Assembly: GCA_937919655.1 (NCBI GenBank)
Contig: CALFPJ010000026.1
Span: 1 to 64,000, forward strand
Length of the DNA stretch: 64,000 nucleotides
Reading direction: 5' to 3'
Source: an uncultured Gemmatimonadales bacterium
GTDB taxonomy: Bacteria; Gemmatimonadota; Gemmatimonadetes; Longimicrobiales; Gaopeijiaceae
How positions within the stretch are numbered: the first letter of the stretch is position 1; each line of letters opens with the position of its first letter. The position numbers were made by a program, and so were the translations under genes. The notes under the pieces are model-generated. The model was not told where the DNA came from and ran no database searches. It was given only the letters and a program-made list of their open reading frames with translations. This document shows positions 25,221-33,727 of the stretch, piece by piece.

Positions 25221-26150
25221 CTAGAAGAAGCCCACCCACTGGGGCGCGAACGTCCCCTCTGCGCGTGCCGCCGTCTCCTTGATCGGGAGGCCCTCCTCCA
25301 GCGCCTGACGTACGAGCGCCATGCAGGCTCGCGACACCGCAATCTGGGCCCGCACTTCGGCCAGCCCGACCACACCCTCAGGCCACGATGGTCTCAGGGT
25401 GCATTGCCCCCAGGGCGGCCTCCATGCGGTCCAGGAATGCATCTGGATCGGTCGTGCCCGGGAACATCATGGGGTTCGCCCCAAGATAAATGACACGCGC
25501 GTCCGTGCCGAACGCCGCGGCCGACCCCATGTGATCCTCATGCGGGTGGGTGATGAGCAGTCGCCGCACCGGGTGACGGGAGATCGACGCGAGCGTCCGC
25601 CGGAGCGCAGGCAATGCGGGGAGGTATCCCGTGTCGACCAGAAACACCCCGTCGGAGCCAACGTGGGCCAGGACGTTGGAGCCGCTACCGGAAATGAGGG
25701 ACACAGCACCCGCGAGATTCTGGACGGTTAACTCCATGTCCGCGGCGAGTGCCATAACGCGTACAAACTCCGGCGACTCGGCGATCGATTCAAACGCAGG
25801 GTCGTACGCCGCGAACGAGATCATCAGTGATTCGATGTTCTCCTCCCAAGCCTGTTCGAGCCACGCGACGGCCTCGTCCGTGTTCCCGAGCAGGGCGGCA
25901 GCACGGGCGGCGTGTACTGGATGAAGGGCCGGTTGAGCTGCCCTGCCGGCAGCGCACGCACCGCTTGGACCATCTGCTCCGCATACCCGACATGATCTTC
26001 AGCTTGGCGGGCCTGCTCGCCCGCCGCGAAGAAGCCTCGCCACGCGTTGGCTTCTTGAGCACCCACCGTTGAGGAATCCACAAAAAACAGCGCCAACACC
26101 GCATAGGGTATCCCGCCCCGAACCCACCCACAGCCCATCGCACCCAACAT
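25221..26150 (-). pseudogene. Broken TPR plus metallo-beta-lactamase-fold hydrolase
   Basis: A gene readable only by crossing frames. Frame one (from 26150) gives a signal peptide and helical repeat (AQEANAWRGFFAAGEQARQ) up to QLNRPFIQY; near 25915 one base is missing and the product resumes as ARAAALLGNTDEAVAWLEQ, running into an MBL domain with LLITHPHEDHMGS. At about 25380, after HPETIVA, the frame is lost again and resumes as EGVVGLAEVRAQ. The expected PGHG metal-ligand motif is gone, consistent with an 11-base deletion. C-terminus is at 25221. Two lesions make it non-functional unless one is a sequencing error. Confidence 0.75.
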
Positions 26151-26152
26151 GC

Positions 26153-26181
26153 TTGCACTCCCGAATGTCGTGACTTATAGT
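26153..26181 (+). promoter_or_regulatory. Promoter of an isolated short transcription unit
   Basis: TTGCAC (26153-26158), 17 bp, TATAGT (26176-26181). Rightward, predicted start near 26188. It lies just before the start of the divergent MBL pseudogene. Confidence 0.55.
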
Positions 26182-26315
26182 GGCATTGATCGGTTACAAA
26201 TCGTTTCCGACCTGGGCCTTGGCCGACGACTCAGAGTAGTCGACGACCAATGGACTGCGGGCCTTGAGCCCGTCGGCGCTCCGCCCGATGTCAAACTGAA
26301 ATAGGAGGTGATCTC

Positions 26316-26378
26316 TTGTCTTATCCGAGTACACTGTGCAGCCTGGCATGGGCAAGCGATCGCAGGTGCGGCTTCTAG
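26316..26378 (+). CDS. Possible 20-residue peptide behind a near-perfect Shine-Dalgarno
   Basis: TTG at 26316 follows AGGAGGTGATC, which is complementary over 11 nt to the usual 16S 3' tail, with a 7-nt gap from GGAGG. The peptide starts MSYPSTLCSLAW and contains two cysteines; it ends at TAG 26376-26378. A GTG at 26308 in another frame would give a 25-residue alternative. No known family. Confidence 0.3.
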   Translation: MSYPSTLCSLAWASDRRCGF

Positions 26379-26446
26379 CTTCTGAACCGCTGTAAAACAT
26401 CGCCGTTCGCGCCGTACCCGGCTTTCGCTGCCGGGCTGCGACAGTT

Positions 26447-26487
26447 GAGACGCCACCGGATATTACGCCGGTGGCGTCTCTTTTTTT
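26447..26487 (+). terminator. Strong intrinsic terminator
   Basis: A 13-bp perfect stem, GAGACGCCACCGG (26447-26459) pairing with 26468-26480, 8-nt loop, followed by seven Ts (26481-26487). It is oriented rightward although the next gene is leftward, so it must end the short unit described at 26188. Confidence 0.92.
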
Positions 26488-26489
26488 AC

Positions 26490-26936
26490 CTACCTGCCGC
26501 GGGCCGCGATCCCCATGACCTCGAAACGCGCCCCGAATAGCAGCGTGCCGGCACCAATGAAGGCACGCGCCGGATACGTCTGGGTGAAGAACGTCCGGTA
26601 TACGGCATTGAATGCGTCGTAGTCCGCGACATCAGACGAGAACACCTGCACGCTCACGAGGTCATCCATGGTGAGACCCGCGGCCTCCAACGTCCCCTTC
26701 ACGTTATTGAGGACATTTCGGGCCTCTTCCTCTGCGGTGACCGGAACCCCTTGATCTGCCGTGAGGCCGATCGTGCCCGACAGGTAGAGGGTTTGGCCAA
26801 CCCAAGCGGCACCACTGAACGGCAGAACGGTCGCATCTGAAGCCGACGCCGGATTGACGTAGTCGCGATCCTGGGCAGCCGCGGGGGTGGCCACGGCGAG
26901 GCCGAGTAGAACGAGAAGAGAGAGACGGGCGCGCAT
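26490..26936 (-). CDS. Exported RidA/YjgF-family protein
   Basis: A 148-residue protein: signal peptide MRARLSLLVLLGLAVATPAAAQ, then a complete RidA domain with LYLSGTIGL, EARNVLNNVKGTLEAAGLTMDDLVSVQVF and the active-site arginine in YPARAFIGAG. Cytosolic RidA hydrolyses reactive enamines/imines; exported versions are of unknown use. ATG 26936 is preferred (CGGAG upstream, signal peptide) over 26972. Its upstream neighbour is the truncated ADOP gene, whose open frame artefactually runs into this gene. Confidence 0.88.
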   Translation of the reverse strand: MRARLSLLVLLGLAVATPAAAQDRDYVNPASASDATVLPFSGAAWVGQTLYLSGTIGLTADQGVPVTAEEEARNVLNNVKGTLEAAGLTMDDLVSVQVFSSDVADYDAFNAVYRTFFTQTYPARAFIGAGTLLFGARFEVMGIAARGR

Positions 26937-27040
26937 GACAACTCCGGATACAGGGGCAGCCCCCCGGTACATTCCGGAGGTCGAGCCCCGAGCCTAGGCG
27001 AGGGCTGGATCATCAGCAAGGCCACTCGCTCAGGCGAGCT

Positions 27041-28066
27041 GCTGGCGCCCATTGAGCCGCGGATCGCCATCTCACGAGCTCGCCCAGCACCCCGTGCAAG
27101 CAGCAGATTGGCGATGTTCGCACACGCGATGACCAGCACGAGTCCGGTCACACCTAGGAGAAATGAGAGTGGGGCCCCGGCAGAGCTCTGGATGCTACTC
27201 TGGCCACGGAAGCCGTCTTCAAGGACGATCTGCCTGGCCTTAAAGCGCTCCAACCCATTGTCGCTCATGCCCTCTTGGAGCGGTGCCTCCACTTCATTGA
27301 GAATGCTAGAATAGACAAGGTTGATGGCCAGTCCAGCCTGCTCGATCGACACACCGTCCGGCAACCGACCCATCAGATAAAATCGGTAATTCCGCCGATT
27401 GTCGAAGTCGTCCCAACCGGGAGTGAGCGCGGCACGCATGGTGACGGGAACGAAAACGTCTGGCCGGAAGCCCAGCGTGGTCCCATCAAAGTCACTGGTC
27501 GCAACGCCGATCACGGTGAGCGGCTGTCCGTTGACCACGATCGTGGAGTTGAGCACCGACGGATCCTGTCCGAGCTGGCGCTCCCAATAGCGATAGCTCA
27601 GGACCGCGACGGGGTGTCCGCCGAACTGCTCGTCGTCAGTAGGCCCCAATAGGCGGCCCAGCTCCGGTTGAACGCCCAGCAGCGAGAAATAGTTGCCGGA
27701 AACCAAGAGGCCCGCACCGCTCGTGGTTGACTCGGTGGTCGCCAAGTTGGCCCCGAACGTCCGGTGTAGCGCGATACCGGACAGTCCGGTTTCCGCCCCT
27801 TGGAGGTCCTTGAACATCGCGTAACTGAAGATGTCCTCGCACGACCCCTCCGAAGTACACGACGTGCTGCCCGACTTCGGCCCCGGCGCCGACAGATTGA
27901 CCAGCTGTTGCGGTTCGGTAACAGGAAGCGGCCTAAGCAGGATCTGGTCGAAGAGCGAAAAAATCGCTCCGTTGGCACCGATACCCAGGCCCAGTGACAG
28001 GACAGCAAGACCCGTGAGGAATGGAGTCTTGGCGAGCGTACGGAAGGCGAACCTCAGGACGTTCAT
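27041..28066 (-). pseudogene. Truncated ADOP-type (MacB/FtsX-like) permease
   Basis: From ATG 28066 the N-terminal half of an ADOP permease is intact: first helix (TPFLTGLAVLSLGLGIGANGAIFS), MacB-type periplasmic domain (SGNYFSLLGVQPELGRLLGP, VAVLSYRYWERQLGQD), and the second helix region (LVLVIACANIANLLLARGAGRAREMAIRGSMGAS) ending at 27041. Everything normally following (about 450 residues, three more helices) is missing; the frame then continues as nonsense across the RidA gene. Full members are about 800 residues. No prefix domain or PadR partner is adjacent. Confidence 0.8.
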
Positions 28067-28215
28067 GGTGGGTAGGTCCGGGTCAAAGCGGTCAGGCGCA
28101 GGTCAGTCTTGGAGCACCCCTCCACAGACCACCCACGAGCATATAGACGGACCCAGCCACGCCTAGGTTGCAAAGCCCACTCTAGGTCCCGGTCACGGAC
28201 CCCTCCGGTCGAGGC

Positions 28216-28797
28216 TCAGCCGAACGAGTGTGGCGCGTTGCCCGCCTTCCACTTGATGTTGCACCCGACGCTGGGCACCTGAGGCTCTGCCGTTGCTCGG
28301 CCAGCCAAGACGGCATCGACGGCCGTGCTCAGGTCTGACCCCGTGACCGGAGTGTCGAGCGAGGGTCGGCTCGCGTCGTATTGGCCCCGGTAAACGAGCT
28401 TCCGGTCCGCATCGAAGAGGAAAAAGTCTGGGGTGCAGGCCGCGTGATAGGCCTTGGCCACCTCCTGGGACTCGTCGAAGAGATACGGGAAGGTGTAGCC
28501 CCGACGCGCGACCTCCTCCTTCATCCTCTCAGGCGCGTCATCCGGGTAACTGGCCACGTCGTTGGCCATGACGCCCACCACGGCGAGACCACGCTGTTGG
28601 TAGGCGGTCGCGAAGCCCGCCAGATGGTCTGCCAAGTGCTTCACGAACGGGCAATGATTGGACAGGAAGACAACGAGCAGCGCCTCGGCGTCCGAGAAGT
28701 CGGCGAGCGTTTTATGGCCACCGGTGGAAGGCTCGGGGAGGGAGAAGTCGGGGGCGGGAGTCCCGAGCGCCTGCATGGTGGAGGGAGTGTTGGACAT
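28216..28797 (-). CDS. Thioredoxin-fold (AhpC/TSA-like) protein
   Basis: A 193-residue cytosolic protein of the 'thioredoxin family' related to peroxiredoxin-like and TlpA-like proteins: APDFSLPEPSTGGHKTLADF, LLVVFLSNHCPFVKHLADHL (about residues 40-59), YLFDESQEVAKAYHAACTPDFFLFD. The active site is N-H-C-P rather than CxxC, with further cysteines in ACTPDFF and SVGCNIKWK that could resolve it. Likely a thiol peroxidase or oxidoreductase. Divergent from the cobalamin-binding-like gene at 28896. Confidence 0.85.
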   Translation of the reverse strand: MSNTPSTMQALGTPAPDFSLPEPSTGGHKTLADFSDAEALLVVFLSNHCPFVKHLADHLAGFATAYQQRGLAVVGVMANDVASYPDDAPERMKEEVARRGYTFPYLFDESQEVAKAYHAACTPDFFLFDADRKLVYRGQYDASRPSLDTPVTGSDLSTAVDAVLAGRATAEPQVPSVGCNIKWKAGNAPHSFG

Positions 28798-28895
28798 CTT
28801 GGTCTCTTAGGTATCTCAGACTGGATTCCGAAAACTACTGGGTGTGTGTGGACGCGCCACAAGAACGCAGCCGGCTAAGGCGGGTAACGAACCCC

Positions 28896-29708
28896 ATGCG
28901 CATCGTCTCTCTGGCTTGCTCGAACACGGAAATCGTCTGTGCGCTTGGTTGCGCGCACATGCTGGTAGGGGTCGACGACCATTCTGATTTCCCCGTGGAT
29001 GTCGTGGCAGGCCTTCCCAAGGTCGGGCCGGATTTGGATATCGACGTGGCTAAGGTGGCCGAGCTGAAGCCGGACCTCGTTTTGGCCACCCTCACGGTGC
29101 CCGGGCACGAACAGGTGGTAGAGCGACTCGAGGCGGCGGGCCTCCCTTTGGTCGCCCCCGAGCCGGTTTCGGTCGAGGACGTCTACCGGGATATCGCCCT
29201 AATCGGAGACCGACTGGGCGTTCCTGACAAGGCGCTTGGTCTGATCGCCGACATGCGGTCGGTCCTCGATGTCCCTCCTGGGGAAGAGCCCGGCGAACAG
29301 GCTCCGTTGATCCTCGTGCAATGGTGGCCCAAGCCAGTCATCACGCCCGGACGTCAATCGTGGGTCATCGATGTCCTTCGTGCCGCAGGGGCCCGAGCCG
29401 TCCTTGGGGAGGAAGAGGTCAAGAGCCGACCCATGACTGACGATGAGGTCGCCGAGCACGCGCCCGACGCCGTGGTGCTCTCGTGGTGCGGGGTGCATCC
29501 GGACAAATATCGACCGGATGTGGTGCTCCGAAACGAGGCCTGGGCGCAGCAACGTTTTGTGACCGAGGGACGGGTGTTTTGTATTGGCGAACCGTACCTG
29601 GGCCGTCCTGGACCTCGTCTGATCGAGGGCGTTCTGCGCATGCGTGAAGTCGTAGCCGCCATCTCCGCGCCGCCGTGTGGAGCGACGAAGCTGCCCCGAT
29701 CGTCGTAG
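28896..29708 (+). CDS. Cobalamin/Fe-siderophore-binding-like protein without signal peptide
   Basis: A 270-residue BtuF/periplasmic-binding-protein type III homologue: RIVSLACSNTEIVCALGCAHMLVGVDDHSDFP at the N-terminus, then LKPDLVLATLTVPGHEQVVERLEAAGLPLV. It has no secretion signal and no ABC genes beside it, so it belongs to the cytosolic 'cobalamin-binding protein' group of unsettled function. ATG 28896 chosen: it starts the conserved N-terminus; an in-frame extension to 28842 is not conserved-looking. Confidence 0.82.
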   Translation: MRIVSLACSNTEIVCALGCAHMLVGVDDHSDFPVDVVAGLPKVGPDLDIDVAKVAELKPDLVLATLTVPGHEQVVERLEAAGLPLVAPEPVSVEDVYRDIALIGDRLGVPDKALGLIADMRSVLDVPPGEEPGEQAPLILVQWWPKPVITPGRQSWVIDVLRAAGARAVLGEEEVKSRPMTDDEVAEHAPDAVVLSWCGVHPDKYRPDVVLRNEAWAQQRFVTEGRVFCIGEPYLGRPGPRLIEGVLRMREVVAAISAPPCGATKLPRSS

Positions 29709-29736
29709 GGCAGACGACCTGATGGGTACTTCCCTC

Positions 29737-29780
29737 TTGCCTCATACTTGCGCCTTCATTATTCATACGAACGTATGAAT
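29737..29780 (+). promoter_or_regulatory. Efflux-operon promoter with palindromic TetR operator
   Basis: TTGCCT (29737-29742), 17 bp, TATTCA (29760-29765). The -10 box overlaps the palindrome ATTCATACGAACGTATGAAT (29761-29780), which has perfect 9-bp arms around AA. This is the expected place for the TetR regulator encoded immediately downstream to repress its own operon. Confidence 0.7.
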
Positions 29781-29812
29781 CATTCACCGAAACACCGACG
29801 ACGCACTCGCTG

Positions 29813-30475
29813 ATGCCGAACGCTCTTGCTGGAGGCGGGGCGACGAGCCCCGAGTCGCCCGGCTCCGACGGCGGGACGGCCACGAGATCCATATTGATCA
29901 AGGCCGGCCGCGCGCTCTTCGCGAAACGCGGCTTTGATGGAGCATCCGTGCGGGCAATCACCACCGGAGCCGGCACCAATCTAGGGGCGATCACGTATCA
30001 CTTCGGATCCAAGCGGGGGCTCTATTCGGCGGCCCTTGAAGAATGCCTCCGCCCCATCGAAGCCCGGGTTCTCCAGGCGGCGGAGGCTGAGGGCAGCGGC
30101 TTGGATCGGATGCTGCGCGTTGTCGAGGCCTACTTCGATCATTTCCAGGAGCATCCAGACCTCCCGCACCTGCTCCTGCAAGAAGTTGCCGCAGGCAAGA
30201 GACCTCCAGACGTCGTCCTCGAGATCTTGATGAATGTGAAGGACACGATCTCGAGCCTCCACGAGCAGGGCGTCCGCGACGGCTCTGTCCGCCCGGGAAG
30301 CGCGCTGCTCTCCGCGCTTAGTGTGGTGTCCCAACCGGTCTATTTGACCCTGGTCGCGCCCCTGCTCCGTCAGGTCGGCGGTGTCGACCTCAACGATCCA
30401 CACGTCCGCGAGGGCGTGCTGGACCATATCCGCACCTTCGTGCGCGCGGGCCTCGAGTCGCGCGCTGAGGCATGA
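29813..30475 (+). CDS. TetR-family repressor of the efflux operon
   Basis: A 220-residue regulator. The DNA-binding N-terminus spans about residues 25-70: ILIKAGRALFAKRGFDGASVRAITTGAGTNLGAITYHFGSKRGLY. The C-terminal helical ligand domain is typical in length (CECR-like). It is the first gene of a seven-gene rightward operon (overlap of 4 nt with the TolC-like gene), an arrangement like ybiH-ybhGFSR in enterobacteria, whose repressor responds to toxic compounds. The inducer here is unknown. Confidence 0.9.
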   Translation: MPNALAGGGATSPESPGSDGGTATRSILIKAGRALFAKRGFDGASVRAITTGAGTNLGAITYHFGSKRGLYSAALEECLRPIEARVLQAAEAEGSGLDRMLRVVEAYFDHFQEHPDLPHLLLQEVAAGKRPPDVVLEILMNVKDTISSLHEQGVRDGSVRPGSALLSALSVVSQPVYLTLVAPLLRQVGGVDLNDPHVREGVLDHIRTFVRAGLESRAEA

Positions 30476-31812
30476 GTACCATGAACCAACCGAGTCACAG
30501 CACGGTCACCCTGTTGTTCCTGGCCGCGGCCGTAACACTGACGGCACCGCAGGCACTGCAAGGGCAATCGCTGACGCTGGCCGCGGCGGCGGAGTCAGCC
30601 CTGGGGAGCCATCCGACGGTGCAGAGCGCCGCTGCACACGTGAACGCTGCAGACGAGACCCTGGCCGCCGCCCGCGCCGCTCGCATTCCCAGCCTTGGTG
30701 CCACCGTAAACCTGACGCGTTTTCAGGAACCGATGGTCGTCGCACCGTTTCACTCATTTGATCCGGTGAATCCGCCGGGCTTCGATCGTACACTCCTGCA
30801 GGGGCAGGTGGGCGTCGCCTACACCGTGTTCGACGCGGGCGCCCGATCTGCACGAATCGAAGGTGCGGGGGCGATAGCCGAGGCGACCCGGCTCGGTTCC
30901 GAGGCCACCGAGATGGTCCTTATCGAGCAGGTCGCCTCGACCTATGTCGGGGTACTGTCCGCACGCGCGGTTCTCGACGCTGCGACTAGGCTGGTGGCGG
31001 CGGTTGACGCGGAGGGGGCTCGCGCCCAGCGACACTTTGATGCTGGAACCGCCGCTGAAGTGGCAGTCCTGCGCGCTAGTGCCGCCCTGCAGGACGCCCG
31101 CGCCCAACTCGCCACGGCTGAGGCCCGCGTCGGACTCGCGGAACGTAGCCTCGCGCGGGTGATGGGCGTCCCAGCCGACGTCGTCACTGGTCGAGACCTG
31201 GCAGACGTGGCTGTGACAGGCGCAGATGCAGCGATTTCGATTGCCGGCAGTCCGATTCTGCGTCAGGCCGGACGGGTGGTGGAAGCGTCGGAGGCCGTGC
31301 TCGCGGAGCAGCGGGCTGGGCGCCTCCCCAAACTCGACATGAAGGCAGGCATCGCGGACTTCGCGACACTCACCGGTGACCACGTGACGGAGTGGCAAGC
31401 GGGCCTTCAGATGACCCTGCCCTTCTTCACCGGTGGCACACGCCGGGCGGCAATCCGGCGAGCGCAGGCGGGGGTCGTTGCGGCGCGGAGCGACATGGCG
31501 GCTACCGAATTGGCACTCCTGAGCGCCGTCGACGTTGCTGAAACCGCGGTCACCGAGACTCAGGGTCGCGCCCTAGCGCTAGAGGCAGCGGTGGCCCAGT
31601 GGACGGAGGTCGCGCGGATTGAAGCGCTCGCGCTCGATGCCGGCTCGGGTCTGCAAAGCGATTTACTGCGAGCCCAAGCAGGTCTTTACCAGTCACGCTC
31701 AGGGCACGCACGCGCGCGCTACGACAACGTGCTGGCCAGGGTGTCCATGGCTCGCACCCGCGGCACCCTCGATATGAACTGGCTAAACGAAGTGTTGGAG
31801 ATCCGGCCATGA
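30472..31812 (+). CDS. TolC-family outer-membrane efflux protein
   Basis: A 446-residue protein with a signal peptide (to about residue 32, LQGQS) and two outer-membrane-efflux-protein repeats rich in long amphipathic helices (EGARAQRHFDAGTAAEVAVLRASAALQDARAQLATAEARV). It forms the trimeric channel through the periplasm and outer membrane for the pump encoded downstream. ATG overlaps the tetR stop by 4 nt. Confidence 0.9.
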   Translation: MSTMNQPSHSTVTLLFLAAAVTLTAPQALQGQSLTLAAAAESALGSHPTVQSAAAHVNAADETLAAARAARIPSLGATVNLTRFQEPMVVAPFHSFDPVNPPGFDRTLLQGQVGVAYTVFDAGARSARIEGAGAIAEATRLGSEATEMVLIEQVASTYVGVLSARAVLDAATRLVAAVDAEGARAQRHFDAGTAAEVAVLRASAALQDARAQLATAEARVGLAERSLARVMGVPADVVTGRDLADVAVTGADAAISIAGSPILRQAGRVVEASEAVLAEQRAGRLPKLDMKAGIADFATLTGDHVTEWQAGLQMTLPFFTGGTRRAAIRRAQAGVVAARSDMAATELALLSAVDVAETAVTETQGRALALEAAVAQWTEVARIEALALDAGSGLQSDLLRAQAGLYQSRSGHARARYDNVLARVSMARTRGTLDMNWLNEVLEIRP

Positions 31813-32804
31813 TCAAACGCATCAGAATCGCCGTCCCCGTCCTCCTCGTCATCCTGGCCGCCGGATGGTGGTACACCTCTCGCGATACGGGGCTCGCGGA
31901 TGGGACACTCTTCGCCTCTGGCACCATCGAGGCGACGACGGCGGATCTCGGCTTCCAGTTGCCGGGGCGGATCGAGTCCATCGGTGTTGAAGAGGGCGAC
32001 GCGGTGGAAGAGGGTCAGGAACTGGCACACCTGGATACCCGGGAACTGAGTGCCGCCCTCGATGCAGCCCAAGCTCAGGCCGAGGCCGCGACGGCGCGGC
32101 TCACCGAACTGCGTCGTGGTGCCCGCCCCCAGGAGATCGCGAGCGCGGAGGCTGCGGTCCGCTCTGCGACCATGAGGGCCGAAAACGCCAGCCGTGACGT
32201 AGAACGCGCGGAAGGGCTTTTCGCGGGTGGAGCGATTAGCCGCCAGTCTCTCGACGCAGTCCAGACCGGCCGCGAGGTCGCGCTCGCCACTCAGGACCAG
32301 GCGCAGCAGATGCTCATCTTGGTTAAGGCGGGTCCTCGTACCGAGACCGTCAACGCGCAGCGCGCGATGGTGGGTCAGGCCGAGGCCAACGTCGCGCGCA
32401 CCGCCGTGACGCTCTCCAATGCGACGGTTGTGGCGCCCTTCGCTGGCGTCATCACGGTCAAGCATCGGCAACCGGGAGAGATCGTCGGAGCCGGCACACC
32501 GGTCGTGACGCTGCTCGATCGCGACAGTCGCTGGGTCCGCATCTACGTCCGCGAAGATGAGATCGGCCGTGTCCAGATCGGCCAGCGCGCCGAGATCTCT
32601 TCGGACACCTACCCGGACCGGACCTACGAGGGCGAGGTGATGTTCATTGGCAGTGAAGCCGAGTTCACGCCGCGCAACGTCCAGACCGCGGAGGAGCGCA
32701 CCAAGCTCGTCTACCCCGTGAAGGTCCGGATTACCGGAGACCCGAACTACGAACTGAAGCCCGGCGTACCCGCAGACGTGACCCTGGTGAGCGAATCCCT
32801 GTGA
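31809..32804 (+). CDS. HlyD/YbhG-type periplasmic adaptor
   Basis: A 331-residue membrane-fusion protein. One N-terminal membrane anchor (VPVLLVILAAGWWYT), the split lipoyl domain (LGFQLPGRIESIGVEEGDAVEEGQELAHLD and VVAPFAGVITVKHRQPGEIVGAGTPVVTL), and a helical hairpin between. It joins the inner-membrane ABC pump to the TolC-like channel. Overlaps both neighbours by 4 nt. Confidence 0.92.
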   Translation: MIKRIRIAVPVLLVILAAGWWYTSRDTGLADGTLFASGTIEATTADLGFQLPGRIESIGVEEGDAVEEGQELAHLDTRELSAALDAAQAQAEAATARLTELRRGARPQEIASAEAAVRSATMRAENASRDVERAEGLFAGGAISRQSLDAVQTGREVALATQDQAQQMLILVKAGPRTETVNAQRAMVGQAEANVARTAVTLSNATVVAPFAGVITVKHRQPGEIVGAGTPVVTLLDRDSRWVRIYVREDEIGRVQIGQRAEISSDTYPDRTYEGEVMFIGSEAEFTPRNVQTAEERTKLVYPVKVRITGDPNYELKPGVPADVTLVSESL

Positions 32805-33727
32805 GCGACCCGTCGGTCTCTCTCCGCGGCCTAAGTCGTGACTTCGGAACGCTGACCGCGGTCGACGACCTCACGTTCGATGTCGGTCGGGGTGAACTCT
32901 TCGGCATCGTCGGTCCTGACGGCGCCGGAAAAACAACCACGCTGCGAATGCTCGCCGGCGTTCTCCGGCCTACGCGCGGGACGGCACTCATCGAGGGCGT
33001 CGACGTTGCCCAGGATCCCGAGGGGGCGAAGCCCCACCTGGCCTATATGGCCCAACGTTTCGGGCTGTATGAAGACCTCACGGTTTCTGAGAATCTCGCC
33101 TTCTACGCGGACATGTACTCCGTGCCCAAGGCGGAGCGACCGGAGCGTCTTAAGCGCCTCTTCAAGTTCAGCCGACTCGACGAGTTCACAGATCGCCTGG
33201 CCGGCAAACTTTCCGGCGGAATGAAGCAGAAGCTTTCCCTCTCGTGCTGTCTAATTCACACACCGAAGGTACTGCTCCTCGACGAGCCTACGTTCGGCGT
33301 GGATCCCATCTCGAGGCGGGAGTTGTGGCTGATCTTGCATGAGATGGTGGAGCAAGGCGTGACCGTGATCGTGTCTACGTCCTACCTGGATGAGGCCGAA
33401 CGTTGCGACCGAGTGGTCCTTCTCAACGAAGGCCGCGCGATCGCGCTGGACACGCCGAGCCACCTTCAGGCTGGGTTAGACGGGACGATGCTGGCGCTGC
33501 GCACGACGACGCCACGCGACGCCAGAGACTTCCTCAAGAGCCTGCCCAGCGTCAGCAGCGCGGCCCTTTTTGGAGACGCGATCCACGCGCTCCTGACACC
33601 CGGCACCGACGTCGACCAACTGACCAGCGCGTTAGCTGCGCGTCATATCGACATCCTTGGCCTGGAGAAGATCGAGCCATCTCTCGAAGACGTCTTCATC
33701 CACCTCGTGCGGGTCGCCAATGACTAA
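32801..33727 (+). CDS. ABC-2 exporter ATPase, first half (YbhF N-terminal-like)
   Basis: A 308-residue ATPase starting at GTG 32801 (GTGA overlap). Walker A is GPDGAGKTTT with Asp where most ABC-2 ATPases have Asn, as in the first ATPase half of YbhF. Signature LSGGMKQKLSLSCCLI and Walker B VLLLDEPTFGVDP are intact. In enterobacteria this domain is fused to the one encoded by the next gene; here they are separate, overlapping by 8 nt. Confidence 0.93.
   Translation: MSDPSVSLRGLSRDFGTLTAVDDLTFDVGRGELFGIVGPDGAGKTTTLRMLAGVLRPTRGTALIEGVDVAQDPEGAKPHLAYMAQRFGLYEDLTVSENLAFYADMYSVPKAERPERLKRLFKFSRLDEFTDRLAGKLSGGMKQKLSLSCCLIHTPKVLLLDEPTFGVDPISRRELWLILHEMVEQGVTVIVSTSYLDEAERCDRVVLLNEGRAIALDTPSHLQAGLDGTMLALRTTTPRDARDFLKSLPSVSSAALFGDAIHALLTPGTDVDQLTSALAARHIDILGLEKIEPSLEDVFIHLVRVAND

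Larger units (their letters stand above)
26188..26487 (+). ncRNA. Candidate ~300-nt small RNA or small-protein mRNA
   Basis: Bounded by the promoter at 26153-26181 and a textbook terminator at 26447-26487, with no room for a normal gene. The 5' part can form short hairpins (CGACT...AGTCG near 26232-26247, CGGGC...GCCCG near 26259-26273). An unusually complete Shine-Dalgarno (AGGAGGTGATC, 26303-26313) sits mid-transcript, followed at ideal spacing by a 20-codon frame. It could be a regulatory RNA, a small-protein gene, or a relic of a leader whose structural gene is lost. No match to 6S, tmRNA, SRP or RNase P signatures that I know. Confidence 0.45.

Noticed and set aside
26194-26400. Leftward 68-codon gene opposite the short transcription unit
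   Set aside because: No ribosome site or family; all control signals in the interval point rightward.
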